A program made the position numbers and the translations under genes. Below, piece by piece: positions 1 through 9,057 of a stretch of 64,000 bases of DNA. Positions within the stretch are counted from its first letter, which is position 1, and every line of letters starts with the position of its first letter. Source of the DNA: an uncultured Acidobacteriota bacterium (GTDB taxonomy: Bacteria > Acidobacteriota > Terriglobia > Terriglobales > Acidobacteriaceae); NCBI GenBank assembly GCA_903832055.1, contig CAILAC010000012.1:148991-212990 (forward strand), written 5' to 3'. Below the pieces are notes generated by a model, which saw nothing but the letters and a program-made list of their open reading frames with translations, did no database searches and was not told the DNA's origin.

Positions 1-2
1 TG

Positions 3-458
3 GTTGGCGTAATTCAACCGAGCGGCCCGATTGTAACGGCGGATCTCGCGGGATCGAAGTTTCAGGGCTTTTACTATGAGCCTCTGGGCGGCGATATGGG
101 ATCAGCGGTAACGCAGCCTGTGGCATTTGGGCAGGGCGCTCACACGGCTACCAGCATGGTGGGCGGCGTGTTTGCGACCGATGACCCGAGTACGACTCCC
201 AACGCCGATACGCTGATCGACTTTGGAGCGCAGGATAGCGTGAACTACGGCCTGTATCCTCATGTGACGGTGGTTGTGCCGGACCCGAACTCGGTGTGTG
301 TGGGCGCTGCTGTCACGACAACTCCGTCAGGCGCGGCCGGATGCATCCTGCAGGCGAGCGCGGTGGTCGGCGATGCGAATGGCCGCTTCTCTGTCTTCCT
401 GATTGGCTGGGATACAACCATCGGTTCGCCGCTGGGAATCTACTTGTACGCGCAGTAA
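3..458 (+). CDS. C-terminal part of a secreted hypothetical protein (5' truncated by window edge)
   Basis: The frame is open from base 3 to the TAA ending at 458, about 151 codons, so only the C-terminal part is visible. The sequence is rich in Gly, Thr, Val and Asp and poor in Lys. It contains two Cys about 18 residues apart (around NSVCVG and AGCIL), which could form a disulfide, as expected for an exported beta-rich protein. No family motif is recognised. It ends in a Leu-Tyr-Ala-Gln tail and is followed 40 bp later by a strong hairpin terminator. The real start lies upstream of the window. Confidence 0.7.
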   Translation, partial: VGVIQPSGPIVTADLAGSKFQGFYYEPLGGDMGSAVTQPVAFGQGAHTATSMVGGVFATDDPSTTPNADTLIDFGAQDSVNYGLYPHVTVVVPDPNSVCVGAAVTTTPSGAAGCILQASAVVGDANGRFSVFLIGWDTTIGSPLGIYLYAQ

Positions 459-498
459 AGAGCAGAACAGGGCAGTCACACTCGAAGGGGTAATCAAA

Positions 499-540
499 GA
501 AAAGCGGCGTCTGAGCAGAACAAGCTCAACGCCGCTTTTC
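499..540. terminator. Bidirectional rho-independent terminator between convergent genes
   Basis: A 12-bp perfect stem, GAAAAGCGGCGT with ACGCCGCTTTTC, is extended internally by TGAGC/GCTCA around a 7-nt loop. The A-run on one side and T-run on the other make it symmetric. It can therefore serve both the gene ending at 458 and the convergent esterase gene ending at 620. Confidence 0.85.
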
Positions 541-619
541 TATTGCGTTACCACTATTGATTGGCCGGGCAGGAGTGAGAAAGATTGCAGTTGCAAGCGC
601 CGACCGGCTTGTTGGCTCG

Positions 620-2224
620 CTATTTGGCGACACATGCCCAATTAGCAGCGCTGGTTGAATCACCCGTTCCCTTGTACTTCGCAATGAGGGGGTAGGCGCA
701 CAGCGGGCGGGTAATCTGAATAGTCCCAAGAACCGTGTCGTTCACGGTTCCTGTGGTGATGATCTGCTGCGGAGTGACTCTCTGTTCTACCCAGGCTTCC
801 AGAGCCTTGTAGATGCTGTGGTGTGAGTCAAATGCGACTGTATTAGGCCCCGGCCCGGCCTGCCCGAAGTTGGTGGGGCCTGGACCACCCCAGCAATGCT
901 GCAAACCGGGAACCATATAGAGGCGGCTTGTCGCTGCCGCTGAGGCGGTGCCGAGAAAAGTCACAACAGAGTTGTAGTAGTTGATTGTGCTTTGCGGCGA
1001 AATTGCCGGGTCGTCCCAGCCCTGATACAAAATGAGTTTGTGCCCTCGAGAAGCAAAGACTGAAAGATTGGGGCTATTGGCGTCCAGGTTGCTGCCGGTT
1101 CGCGCGATGGCATCTTTCAAGCCCTGGTCCAGGGTAAAGGTTCTGAAATCCCAATTCGGATTCTGGTAGACCATGTTTTTGAAGTAGCCCTGGATGTAGG
1201 AAAACATCCCGCTCTTGCCTGGGGCACTCCCGGTAATCCAGCTGGACCAGCCATTCTGCCCATCTTCGCCGCCCGGCAGCAGTCCCGGGAAAACGAGCAG
1301 GTTGGTGGCATCGTATGCAGACGCATAGATTTTGGACAGCGTCGTGATTTCCGATTGAGTGAGGCATTGATCCGTTTCTGCTCCACGGCACAGCATGGTT
1401 GAAGGATTGAACTTGCACTGGCTTGGATCATTGAGATATTGGGTCGTCACTCCTGCATTGCAGGTAGCGAGCACGGCCGAAGCGATCGCGGGAGTCTTGT
1501 TTGGCGAGATGTAGCTGGAGGAATTGAGGAGCAGTGCCTGCGCATCAACGACGCCCTTGCTCATCAGATGACTCCAGTTGTTGGCTGGGTCGCCGGCCAG
1601 AATGCCGTCGTAGTCGAGGGGAAATCGCTGCGCTTCAATGAGAGCTTCACGCCCGCCATTGGAGCACGAATCGAAGTACGAGTAGTGCGGAGCCAGGCCG
1701 TAATAGTCGAGTACCACCGCTTTGCCGGAAAGCGTCATTTCATGCACGGCCCGGTAGCCAAAATCAGCTACTTTTTGCGGGTGTCCAAGTGCCCAGGATG
1801 CATCGGTTACTGTCCCGGTGTGTCCCGTATCTGTCGATGCTGTGGCATACCCATAAAACAGGGCCTTGGCCATGCCCGCGTAGTCAAACGATCCGCCAAA
1901 GCCGCCATTGCCACGACCAAGGAACCTGCCCGTCCATCCCGTTACGGGCAACCAGACCTCGATCATGATCTGTGAATCTGACGATGGCTGTGATTCAACG
2001 ACAACCCGGCAGAATGCAGGCAGTTGCGTGAATATGGAAGTAGTTACCTGGGGCGTGGTAAAGGTGCCGGCCGGAACGACCTGTGCTGAAACTACCTGGG
2101 AATGAGGAAGAGACAGGCTGATGATGTTGGAGCAAGCCGTTTGTGCAGAGAGGGATTGGGGAGAAAGAGCAACTCCGAGGAGCAGACACACCAATCCCGA
2201 CCAAGCGCGCTTTGGACTTCGCAA
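620..2224 (-). CDS. Tannase/feruloyl esterase family secreted hydrolase
   Basis: This 534-aa protein has an N-terminal Sec signal peptide (hydrophobic segment about residues 9-27, cut after SLSAQ). It matches the tannase/feruloyl esterase family (alpha/beta hydrolase), which cleaves ester bonds of gallic or hydroxycinnamic acids. The family's CS-D-HC catalytic motif is visible: nucleophile Ser188 in DSCSNGGRE directly after Cys187, the acid Asp at 404/405 in QGWDDP, and His443 followed by Cys444 in GLQHCWGG, where the two Cys would be disulfide-linked. The length is normal. Many other Cys in the 250-290 lid region suggest further disulfides. It stands alone, with no operon partner. The substrate (tannin, ferulate or a synthetic ester) cannot be told from sequence. 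Confidence 0.92.
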   Translation of the reverse strand: MRSPKRAWSGLVCLLLGVALSPQSLSAQTACSNIISLSLPHSQVVSAQVVPAGTFTTPQVTTSIFTQLPAFCRVVVESQPSSDSQIMIEVWLPVTGWTGRFLGRGNGGFGGSFDYAGMAKALFYGYATASTDTGHTGTVTDASWALGHPQKVADFGYRAVHEMTLSGKAVVLDYYGLAPHYSYFDSCSNGGREALIEAQRFPLDYDGILAGDPANNWSHLMSKGVVDAQALLLNSSSYISPNKTPAIASAVLATCNAGVTTQYLNDPSQCKFNPSTMLCRGAETDQCLTQSEITTLSKIYASAYDATNLLVFPGLLPGGEDGQNGWSSWITGSAPGKSGMFSYIQGYFKNMVYQNPNWDFRTFTLDQGLKDAIARTGSNLDANSPNLSVFASRGHKLILYQGWDDPAISPQSTINYYNSVVTFLGTASAAATSRLYMVPGLQHCWGGPGPTNFGQAGPGPNTVAFDSHHSIYKALEAWVEQRVTPQQIITTGTVNDTVLGTIQITRPLCAYPLIAKYKGTGDSTSAANWACVAK

Positions 2225-2732
2225 TCGTTCACACTCGCATTTCGTTGTATTGTGAGACTTTTCTCAGACTACATACGGCGGTTGAACGCTTGGTTAAGAT
2301 GTCGTGACTGAATGCACCGTGTGGGGGCAGGGCGCGCGAAAGATGCCCAACAACGCGCCCTGGTGGAGCAAACTGACTGGGCTCGGAAAGCCGCGGCATT
2401 CGTTGCGACTCAAGTGGAGAAATTGATAGACTGGAGCTATCGATGTGCACGGTGCCCCATTTCCGAATCTGTTGTTGCCTGTCAGACATCTCAAGACGGG
2501 GATAGATTAGCTTCTGACTTCCCTCCGCAGCTCATCTCAAGACATGCCCCAGCGCGGTTCAAGACCGCAAGAGAGTCGCCAGTGCAGGTGAAGGTTCTGT
2601 ACTTCGTGAGGAAAAGCTCACGCTGTTGTTGCAGGTCCTTTGATGCCAGTTCTTAAAGCTCACGAGGATGACGGCCGGATGTGCGCTCGAATCGGCCATC
2701 AGCAAAGTTCGAGACACGAAACGAGGTCATTG
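2225..2732. other. Intergenic region between esterase and cysD; no gene seen
   Basis: About 500 bp separate the divergently transcribed esterase and cysD, so promoters for both should lie here. The only clear structure is an inverted repeat AGGGCGCG (2329-2336) / CGCGCCCT (2354-2361). I looked for a SAM or other sulfur-related riboswitch and could not recognise one. The cysD frame stays open upstream to 2640, but that extension is not homologous to the family. Confidence 0.5.
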
Positions 2733-3704
2733 ATGTCGGGTACATTTGGGGAAGTTCAGTCTGCGGAACTATCCGCCGCTGCAGTGCAGGCTCCGCGCGC
2801 CAATCATCTTCGGCTGCTTGAGGCTGAGAGCATTCACATTCTGCGCGAGGTTGCGTCTGAGTTTGAGCGCCCGGTGATGCTGTATTCGATTGGCAAGGAC
2901 TCAACCGTGATGCTTCGGCTGGCGCAGAAGGCATTCTTTCCCGCGCCGATTCCCTTCCCTCTGCTGCACATCGATACCGGTTTCAAGTTTGCCGAGATGA
3001 TTGCGTTTCGCGACCAGATGGCAAAGGATATCGGAGCGGAGCTGCTGGTATGGCGCAATGAACCGGCGATTGCTGCGGGGACCAATCCGATTGCCCTCGA
3101 TACCAAGCGCTGCTGCGGCTTGCTGAAAACACAGGCGTTGCTCGACGGGCTAAAGCACTACGGCTTTGATGCGGCCTTTGGTGGGGCGCGGCGCGATGAG
3201 GAAAAGTCCCGCGCCAAGGAGCGGATCTACTCCTTCCGCGATGGAGCCGGCCAGTGGGACCCCAAGAACCAGCGGCCCGAACTGTGGAATCTGTACAACG
3301 CACGCGTACATCCGGGCGAGAGCATTCGGGTTTTTCCGCTCTCAAACTGGACGGAAATGGATGTGTGGCAGTACATCCACCAGGAGAATATCCCGGTGGT
3401 GGATCTGTATTTTGCGAAAGAGCGGCCCATGTACGTGCGCCCAGCCCCTGGAGGTCAGGAGACGCTGCTGCCGGTGGAGCAAGCCTTTGTCGCTTGGCCG
3501 GGCGAAAAGCCGCAGATGGTCAAGTCGCGGCTGCGATCGCTCGGATGCAGCCCCTGCACGGGGGCGATTCGCTCGGATGCCGATTCCATTCCGGCGATCA
3601 TTGCAGAGATGCTGTCGTTCCGCTCCTCGGAGCGTGCCAACCGCGTCATCGATCACGATCAGGAAGGGTCGATGGAGCTGAAGAAGCGGGAGGGCTACTT
3701 CTAG
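2733..3704 (+). CDS. cysD: Sulfate adenylyltransferase subunit 2 (ATP sulfurylase small subunit)
   Basis: CysD makes adenosine 5'-phosphosulfate (APS) from sulfate and ATP together with the GTPase CysN. The start is set at the ATG giving MSGTFGEV (323 aa), because earlier codons in frame have no family similarity and CysD is normally near 300 aa. The PP-loop signature [10 protein letters not shown] lies near residue 53, followed by [11 protein letters not shown] and the conserved [15 protein letters not shown] segment. [11 protein letters not shown] motif is near the end. The stop codon abuts the cysN ATG with no spacer, so the two are translationally coupled in a cysDNH operon. Confidence 0.96.
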   Translation: MSGTFGEVQSAELSAAAVQAPRANHLRLLEAESIHILREVASEFERPVMLYSIGKDSTVMLRLAQKAFFPAPIPFPLLHIDTGFKFAEMIAFRDQMAKDIGAELLVWRNEPAIAAGTNPIALDTKRCCGLLKTQALLDGLKHYGFDAAFGGARRDEEKSRAKERIYSFRDGAGQWDPKNQRPELWNLYNARVHPGESIRVFPLSNWTEMDVWQYIHQENIPVVDLYFAKERPMYVRPAPGGQETLLPVEQAFVAWPGEKPQMVKSRLRSLGCSPCTGAIRSDADSIPAIIAEMLSFRSSERANRVIDHDQEGSMELKKREGYF

Positions 3705-5420
3705 ATGAGCGAGACAACGGCTGTGCAGGAATCAACATTTTCGATCCAGGATTTTCTCGCCGAAGAGAGCCAGAAAGACCTGCTGCGCTTTTCAACTGCC
3801 GGCAGCGTAGACGATGGCAAGTCCACACTCATTGGCCGCCTGCTCTACGACACGCAAAGTGTCTACGAAGACCAGGTGAAGTCGATTGAGGGCAAGGGGA
3901 CCACGCAGCCGGGGCAGATCGACTTTGCGCTGCTCACCGACGGCCTGCGCGCCGAGCGGGAGCAGGGCATCACGATTGACGTGGCCTACCGCTACTTTGC
4001 CACGGACAAGCGCAAGTTAATCATTGCCGACACCCCGGGCCACGAGCAGTACACGCGCAACATGGCGACCGGCGCTTCCACAGCCGACGCGACGGTAGTG
4101 CTGATTGACGCAAGCAAAGGCGTGCTGATCCAGTCTCGCCGTCATGCTTTTATTGCTTCGCTGCTGCGGGTGCGCCATGTGCTGGTCGCGGTGAACAAGA
4201 TGGACCTGATCGGCTACGACGAGGCGAAATTCCGCGCGATTGAGAGCGACTTCCGCGCGCTGCTGAGCCAGATTGCCGCCGACACGGGCAGCCCGGTCAC
4301 TCCCCACTTTATCCCGGTGAGCGCGCTGCTGGGCGACAACATTGTGCATCGTTCGAGCGCGATGAGCTGGTACGACGGCCCTTCGCTGCTGGAGCTGCTT
4401 GAATCTGTTCCTGCGGCCATCAATTCAGACAAAGAGCCGTTTCGCTTTCCAGTGCAGCGGGTGCTGCGGCCGGACAGTACGTTTCGCGGATTTGCCGGAC
4501 AAATCGCTTCGGGAATTGTGCGCCCCGGAGACACGATTGTCGCGCTGCCCTCCGGCCGCAGTGCTCAGGTTGCACGCATCGTTACCTATGATGGCGACCT
4601 GGCAGAGGCGCAGGCACCACTCTCCGTGACGTTGGTCTTGAAAACCGAGGTAGACATCAGCCGCGGCGATCTGATCGCTTCTGCGGAAGACGCGGGGACA
4701 ATTGCACGGGGCTGCAAGGCGCACCTGGTGTGGATGGACCAGCAGCCACTGCAATTGCACCGCCGCTACCTGCTCAAGCACACCAGCCAGACAGTTCCCG
4801 CCTACGTGACGGCGCTCGACTACCGCACTGAGATTGGCACGCTGGAGCACAAGCGCGCGCATACGCTCGAAATCAACGGCATCGGTGTGGTTTCGATTCA
4901 ACTGCCGCGCCCTATTGTTCTGGACAAGTACAGCGAGAATCGGGCCACAGGCGCTTTCATTCTGATTGACCCGGCAACCAACAGCACGGTTGCGGCTGGG
5001 ATGGTGCGCGAGGTCGTGGGACGCGATTCGCTGGTTGGGACCTCGTCGGCAGCAGCGTCAGGTCCGGTAACGGGTGAGGAGCGCCGCCGCCGCTGGGGAC
5101 ACAGTGGCGGAGAACTGCACCTGACCGGTTCGGTTGAGTTGATTGACTCGGTCGAGCGGGCATTGTTTGCCATGGGCGCGGTTACCGTGCGGGTGCCTGC
5201 TTTGGCAGATGCGGTGCGGATTTCGCAGTTGGCTGCAGCGGGTCTGCTGGCACTGGTGGTGGCCCCCAGCAACGAAGAATTTCTGAAAGCGCGCGTGGGT
5301 GAGGCCGAGATCATCGTTGAGACGGAAGATGCCACGGCGGTGACCGCAGTGCTCGAACTGCTCGAAGAGAACGGCTTGCTGGCAGCCCACAACGAAGAAG
5401 GAAGCGAGTACTCCATATGA
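3705..5420 (+). CDS. cysN: Sulfate adenylyltransferase subunit 1 (GTPase) with degenerate APS-kinase-like tail
   Basis: CysN is the regulatory GTPase of ATP sulfurylase. The EF-Tu-like GTPase domain shows G1 (GSVDDGKST near residue 30), G3 (DTPGHEQY near 109) and G4 (NKMD near 164), followed by two beta-barrel domains to about residue 445. The protein is 571 aa, longer than stand-alone CysN (about 475) and shorter than a CysNC fusion (about 630). The extra 110 residues resemble an APS kinase: they begin RRRWGHSGGELHLTG and continue with a segment like the LANALER helix. The kinase P-loop (GxxGxGKS) is replaced by GSVELIDS, so kinase activity is not expected. This fits the next gene, an APS-type reductase that needs no PAPS. 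It overlaps cysH by 4 bp (ATGA). Confidence 0.94.
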   Translation: MSETTAVQESTFSIQDFLAEESQKDLLRFSTAGSVDDGKSTLIGRLLYDTQSVYEDQVKSIEGKGTTQPGQIDFALLTDGLRAEREQGITIDVAYRYFATDKRKLIIADTPGHEQYTRNMATGASTADATVVLIDASKGVLIQSRRHAFIASLLRVRHVLVAVNKMDLIGYDEAKFRAIESDFRALLSQIAADTGSPVTPHFIPVSALLGDNIVHRSSAMSWYDGPSLLELLESVPAAINSDKEPFRFPVQRVLRPDSTFRGFAGQIASGIVRPGDTIVALPSGRSAQVARIVTYDGDLAEAQAPLSVTLVLKTEVDISRGDLIASAEDAGTIARGCKAHLVWMDQQPLQLHRRYLLKHTSQTVPAYVTALDYRTEIGTLEHKRAHTLEINGIGVVSIQLPRPIVLDKYSENRATGAFILIDPATNSTVAAGMVREVVGRDSLVGTSSAAASGPVTGEERRRRWGHSGGELHLTGSVELIDSVERALFAMGAVTVRVPALADAVRISQLAAAGLLALVVAPSNEEFLKARVGEAEIIVETEDATAVTAVLELLEENGLLAAHNEEGSEYSI

Positions 5421-6115
5421 CGACAGCGACCATCACGGAAGAAGTAAGTGCCAAGCTGGATGCGGTGCGGGCCACACTGGCGTATGCATTGCAGGGGCAG
5501 CATCAGGCGTGCCTCACCAACAGCTTTCAGGCTGAGGACATGCTGCTCACCCGTCTGGCCCAGGAGCTTGACCCGAATATTCCCATTCTCTTTCTCGATA
5601 CGGGCTATCACTTCGCTGAGACCTATGCCTACCGCGACAAGATGGCGGCGGAGTGGAAGATGAACCTGACCAACCTGCTGCCGGAGAAAACCGTAGCCGA
5701 ACAGGAAGCGCAGTTTGGCCTGCTCTACCAGTCGGCCCCCGACCAGTGCTGCAAGCTGCGCAAGGTGGAGCCGCTTTTCAAGGCCGTCGCCGGCTACGAA
5801 ATCTGGCTGACCGGGCTGCGCCGTGAACAGGCCAAGAGCCGCGCGGCGCTCGAAGAATCGGCGATGTTTACGCTGCCGGGGGGCAAGCAGGTGCTCAAGC
5901 TGGCTCCGCTGACCGAGTGGACGACGCGCGACGTTTGGTATGCCTGCGAGCAGTTGGGGATTGAGCGGCTACCGCTGTACGACCAGGGTTATGCGTCGAT
6001 TGGCTGCGAGCCTTGCACTTCGATTCCGACTGACCCGAACGATCCGCGCTCGGGCCGCTGGGCGGGTCGCAAGGTGGAGTGCGGCATTCACATCGAGGCG
6101 GCTCCGGCGCAATAG
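5417..6115 (+). CDS. cysH: Assimilatory APS reductase (phosphoadenylyl-sulfate reductase family, Fe-S type)
   Basis: CysH reduces APS to sulfite in sulfate assimilation. The 232-aa protein has the PP-loop-like region TNSFQAEDML, FLDTGYHFAET, the LRREQAKSR motif and the C-terminal ECGIH with the nucleophilic Cys. It carries the CC...CxxC pattern (QCCKLRKVEP and GCEPCT) that binds a 4Fe-4S cluster in enzymes using APS directly. PAPS-specific reductases lack this pattern. The enzyme type explains why no functional APS kinase is needed upstream. No sulfite reductase gene is next to it. The start ATG overlaps the cysN stop. Confidence 0.95.
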   Translation: MTTATITEEVSAKLDAVRATLAYALQGQHQACLTNSFQAEDMLLTRLAQELDPNIPILFLDTGYHFAETYAYRDKMAAEWKMNLTNLLPEKTVAEQEAQFGLLYQSAPDQCCKLRKVEPLFKAVAGYEIWLTGLRREQAKSRAALEESAMFTLPGGKQVLKLAPLTEWTTRDVWYACEQLGIERLPLYDQGYASIGCEPCTSIPTDPNDPRSGRWAGRKVECGIHIEAAPAQ

Positions 6116-6134
6116 TGCCTTGATGCGCGGGCTG

Positions 6135-7034
6135 TCAGCGGCGTTTCAAGGCTTCCAATTCGTCGAGTGTGCGGGGCCAGTCGGACTTGAGCAGGCGCGA
6201 GAGGCTGCGGTCGGCAAGCAGCTTGCCGCCCGTCTGGCAGCGCGGGCAATAGTCGGTTTCATTATCGGCGTAGCGAATGCGCTGAATGGCAGTGCCGCAG
6301 CGCGGGCAGGGCTGGCCAAAGCGGCCATGAGCGGCCATTTCAGGCCGAAAAGCTGTCACTTTCTCCGGGAAAGCCTTCAGTGCTTCTGCTCCCAGGCGTT
6401 CTATCCAGAGTTGCAGCGTGGCGCGGGTCGCGGCGAAGAGGCGCGCCCATTCTGCCTCTGACAGCTTGTGGGAGAGTGTGATGGGCGAAAGCTCGGCGGC
6501 ATGCAGGATTTCGTCGGAGTAGGCGTTGCCAATGCCGCTGACGATGCGCGGGTCAGTCAGGGCCCGCTTCAGGGTGCGATTTTCGGCCGACAGCGCGGCG
6601 CGAAATCCGATGAGGTCGGTTGCAAAGACTTCAATTCCACCCGGATTCATCAGTTGCAAGGCTTCCCTGCCCGCGACGACGTGCAGAGAGGCGCGCCGCT
6701 TTGAGCCCGCCTCTGTCAGCACCAGGGACCCGTTCTGAAAATCAAACGCGGCCAGATTGTTGCGGCCTCCGACTTTGGCTGACGGCGGACGCCAGTGCAG
6801 GCGTCCGGCAATCATCAGGTGAATCACGAGCCAAAAGTCGCCTTCGACGCCGATGGCTATACGCTTGCCCACGCGCTCGATTGCGAGTACCTGCTTCCCC
6901 TCGGCCGCCGAGATGGGTGGTTGCGCGGTGCGCAGCAGGAATGGGCTGACGATGCGAATCCCTTGAATTGTCTGGCCAACGACGCGCGGCTGCATTGCAG
7001 AAATATAGGCCGTGATATCAGGCAGCTCGGGCAT
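6135..7034 (-). CDS. Fpg/Nei family DNA glycosylase (formamidopyrimidine/endonuclease VIII type)
   Basis: This 299-aa base-excision repair glycosylase/AP lyase begins MPELPD, so the catalytic Pro2 and Glu3 are in place. A helix-two-turn-helix segment is recognisable around RIVSGIGNAYSDEIL. A C-terminal zinc finger of the CPRC-x16-CPRC type follows (QPCPRCGTAI to DYCPRCQTGG), then a roughly 30-residue tail ending EALKRR. The finger continues TGGKLLADRSLSRLL, so it differs from E. coli MutM, which ends soon after the finger. Whether it prefers 8-oxoG or oxidised pyrimidines cannot be told. It is convergent with cysH and divergent from the dehydrogenase gene. Confidence 0.92.
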   Translation of the reverse strand: MPELPDITAYISAMQPRVVGQTIQGIRIVSPFLLRTAQPPISAAEGKQVLAIERVGKRIAIGVEGDFWLVIHLMIAGRLHWRPPSAKVGGRNNLAAFDFQNGSLVLTEAGSKRRASLHVVAGREALQLMNPGGIEVFATDLIGFRAALSAENRTLKRALTDPRIVSGIGNAYSDEILHAAELSPITLSHKLSEAEWARLFAATRATLQLWIERLGAEALKAFPEKVTAFRPEMAAHGRFGQPCPRCGTAIQRIRYADNETDYCPRCQTGGKLLADRSLSRLLKSDWPRTLDELEALKRR

Positions 7035-7166
7035 GAAAAGAAGCTAGCCGCTTTTGCGCAGCGATTGCAAGCGGGAACCAAGGAAGGGCGACCCGCTGCT
7101 GGACGAGCTCTGGACAACGTTTCCTGCGGACGTTGTACATTGGACTGGCGAGGTTTTGAGCAGACA

Positions 7167-8225
7167 ATGAAGGCTTTGCTGTTATCTGAATACAGCCATC
7201 TTGAAGTTGCGGAGCTGCCGCAGCCGGTTGCAGGCGCGGGCGAAGTGCTGGTGCAGGTGGCGGCTTGCGGCATATGCGGCAGCGATGTGCATGGCTACGA
7301 CGGGTCGTCGGGCAGGCGGATTCCTCCGCTGGTGATGGGCCACGAGGCAGCGGGCGTCATTGCTGCGGTGGGTCAGGGTGTGACGCATTTTGCCGTGGGC
7401 GATCGGGTCACGTTTGATTCGACGGTTTACTGCGGGGCCTGTTCGTATTGCCTGAGCGGGCAGATCAACCTCTGCGACAACCGCCAGGTGGTGGGCGTTT
7501 CCTGCGCTGAGTTTCGCCGGGCGGGGGCGTTTGCAGAATTCGTGACCGTACCGGAGCGCATCGTCTACAAGCTGCCTGCCGACTTTTCGTTTGCCGAGGC
7601 AGCGATGCTTGAGGCGGTGGCAGTGGCGATTCACGGTGTCGCCGTCTCTGACCTGAAGGGCGGCGAAACGGCGCTGGTGATTGGCGCGGGGATGATTGGG
7701 CTGCTGACGTTGCAGGCGGCGCGGGCGGCTGGATGTTCGCTGGTGCTGGTGGCGGATGTGGATGCGACTCGGCTGAAACTCGCCGCTGAAGCCGGGGCGG
7801 ATACGACGATTCTGGCTTCTGGCGCAGCGATGGTCGCGGAGGTGCTGCGGCTGACGGGTGGGCGCGGCGTGGACCTGGTGCTGGAGGCGGTGGGACGCGA
7901 TGAGACGGTTTCGGCGGCAGTCGATGCAGTGCGCAAGGGCGGCACGGTGACGCTGATTGGCAACATCACGCCGCAGGTGACCCTGCCGCTGCAAAAGGTG
8001 GTTTCGCGGCAGATACGGCTGCAGGGTTCGTGTGCGTCGAGCGGTGAATATCCTGAGGCGATCGAGCTGGTTGCGGCGGGCAAGATTCGCGTTTCGCCGC
8101 TGATTACGGCCATTGCGCCGCTGAGCGATGGGGCAAGCTGGTTTGCCCGGCTGCACGCCCGCGAGCCCAACCTGATGAAGATTGTGATTGATCCGCGGAT
8201 GGAAACAGAGGTGGCATCGCGATGA
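7167..8225 (+). CDS. Zinc-dependent medium-chain dehydrogenase (polyol/sugar dehydrogenase type)
   Basis: A 352-aa MDR-family NAD(P)-dependent alcohol dehydrogenase. The start is the ATG of MKALLLSEYSHLEV; the frame is open further upstream, but that part is antisense to the glycosylase gene. Catalytic zinc ligands are in CGICGSDVHG and GHEAAG. The structural zinc lobe is CGACSYCLSGQINLCD. The Rossmann motif VIGAGMIGLLTLQ lies near residue 171. The sequence is of the sorbitol/galactitol-phosphate/threonine dehydrogenase branch. It overlaps the next SDR gene by 4 bp, and a sugar-acid-type MFS carrier lies nearby, so a role in sugar-acid or polyol oxidation is inferred. Confidence 0.9.
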   Translation: MKALLLSEYSHLEVAELPQPVAGAGEVLVQVAACGICGSDVHGYDGSSGRRIPPLVMGHEAAGVIAAVGQGVTHFAVGDRVTFDSTVYCGACSYCLSGQINLCDNRQVVGVSCAEFRRAGAFAEFVTVPERIVYKLPADFSFAEAAMLEAVAVAIHGVAVSDLKGGETALVIGAGMIGLLTLQAARAAGCSLVLVADVDATRLKLAAEAGADTTILASGAAMVAEVLRLTGGRGVDLVLEAVGRDETVSAAVDAVRKGGTVTLIGNITPQVTLPLQKVVSRQIRLQGSCASSGEYPEAIELVAAGKIRVSPLITAIAPLSDGASWFARLHAREPNLMKIVIDPRMETEVASR

Positions 8226-9028
8226 CAAATCCACTCTTTGATTTGACCGGGCAGACGGCACTGGTCACGGGCGCGAGCCGGGGCCTGGGGCAATACTTTG
8301 GCCGGGCGCTGGCCAATGCGGGCGCGGATTTGATTGTGACCAGCCGACGGCTCTCAGACCTGACCGAATTTGTCGCAGAGATTGAGGCGCTGGGCCGCAA
8401 GGCACTGCCGCTGGAGCTGGATGTGCGCGACCAGGCGAGCATCGTGGCCTTTGGCGAGGCGGTCGAGGCGCAATGCGAACAGGTGCACATTCTCGTCAAC
8501 AATGCGGGCTGCAACGTGCGCAAACCGGCGCTTGATGTGAGCTGGGACGATTGGAACCTGGTGCTTGACACCAACCTGCGCGGGGCTTTTTTTGTCGCCC
8601 AGCAGATTGCGCGAGGCATGGTACGCCACCAGTACGGCCGCATCATCAACATTGGTTCGGTCACCAGCGTCGCCGGCTTTGCCGGATTGGGGCCGTATTG
8701 CGCCAGTCGCGGAGGCATCAAGCAACTCACGATGAGCCTGGCCGATGACTGGGGTAAATTTGGCATTACGGTCAATTGCCTGGCACCGGGCTGGTTCAAA
8801 ACCGAGCAGAACAAGGTGCTGTACGAGGACAAGGAGTGGGTCGAGTACCTGATGGACCGCATTCCGCTCAAGCGCCACGGCGAGCCGCATGATCTGGATG
8901 GCGCGGTGGTATTTCTCGCCTCTGAGAGTAGCCGCTACGTGACGGGGCAGACGCTGCTGGTGGATGGCGGCGTTTCAACCGGAGCGACGCGGGCGACGAC
9001 ACGGGTTGCTACGCAGGCCAAGGCCTGA
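8222..9028 (+). CDS. Short-chain dehydrogenase/reductase (gluconate 5-dehydrogenase-like) with atypical YxxxR
   Basis: A 268-aa classical SDR with cofactor motif TGASRGLG (about residues 16-23), NNAG near residue 94 and a C-terminal VTGQTLLVDGG motif typical of gluconate 5-dehydrogenase-like enzymes. The active-site motif reads Tyr159-Cys-Ala-Ser-Arg163, so the near-invariant catalytic Lys of YxxxK is Arg (codon CGC at 8708-8710). The rest of the fold looks intact. It is translationally coupled to the upstream MDR dehydrogenase (ATGA overlap), suggesting consecutive steps on one substrate. Confidence 0.9.
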   Translation: MTNPLFDLTGQTALVTGASRGLGQYFGRALANAGADLIVTSRRLSDLTEFVAEIEALGRKALPLELDVRDQASIVAFGEAVEAQCEQVHILVNNAGCNVRKPALDVSWDDWNLVLDTNLRGAFFVAQQIARGMVRHQYGRIINIGSVTSVAGFAGLGPYCASRGGIKQLTMSLADDWGKFGITVNCLAPGWFKTEQNKVLYEDKEWVEYLMDRIPLKRHGEPHDLDGAVVFLASESSRYVTGQTLLVDGGVSTGATRATTRVATQAKA

Positions 9029-9057
9029 TTTCAGAAATTGGAAGCTGGAGAGCAGTG

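Noticed and set aside
2225-2732. SAM-type riboswitch upstream of cysD
   Set aside because: I could not match the conserved core of any known SAM riboswitch class by eye.
6795-7166. N-terminal extension of the MDR dehydrogenase
   Set aside because: It overlaps the glycosylase gene on the other strand and has no family similarity; family members begin at MKALL.
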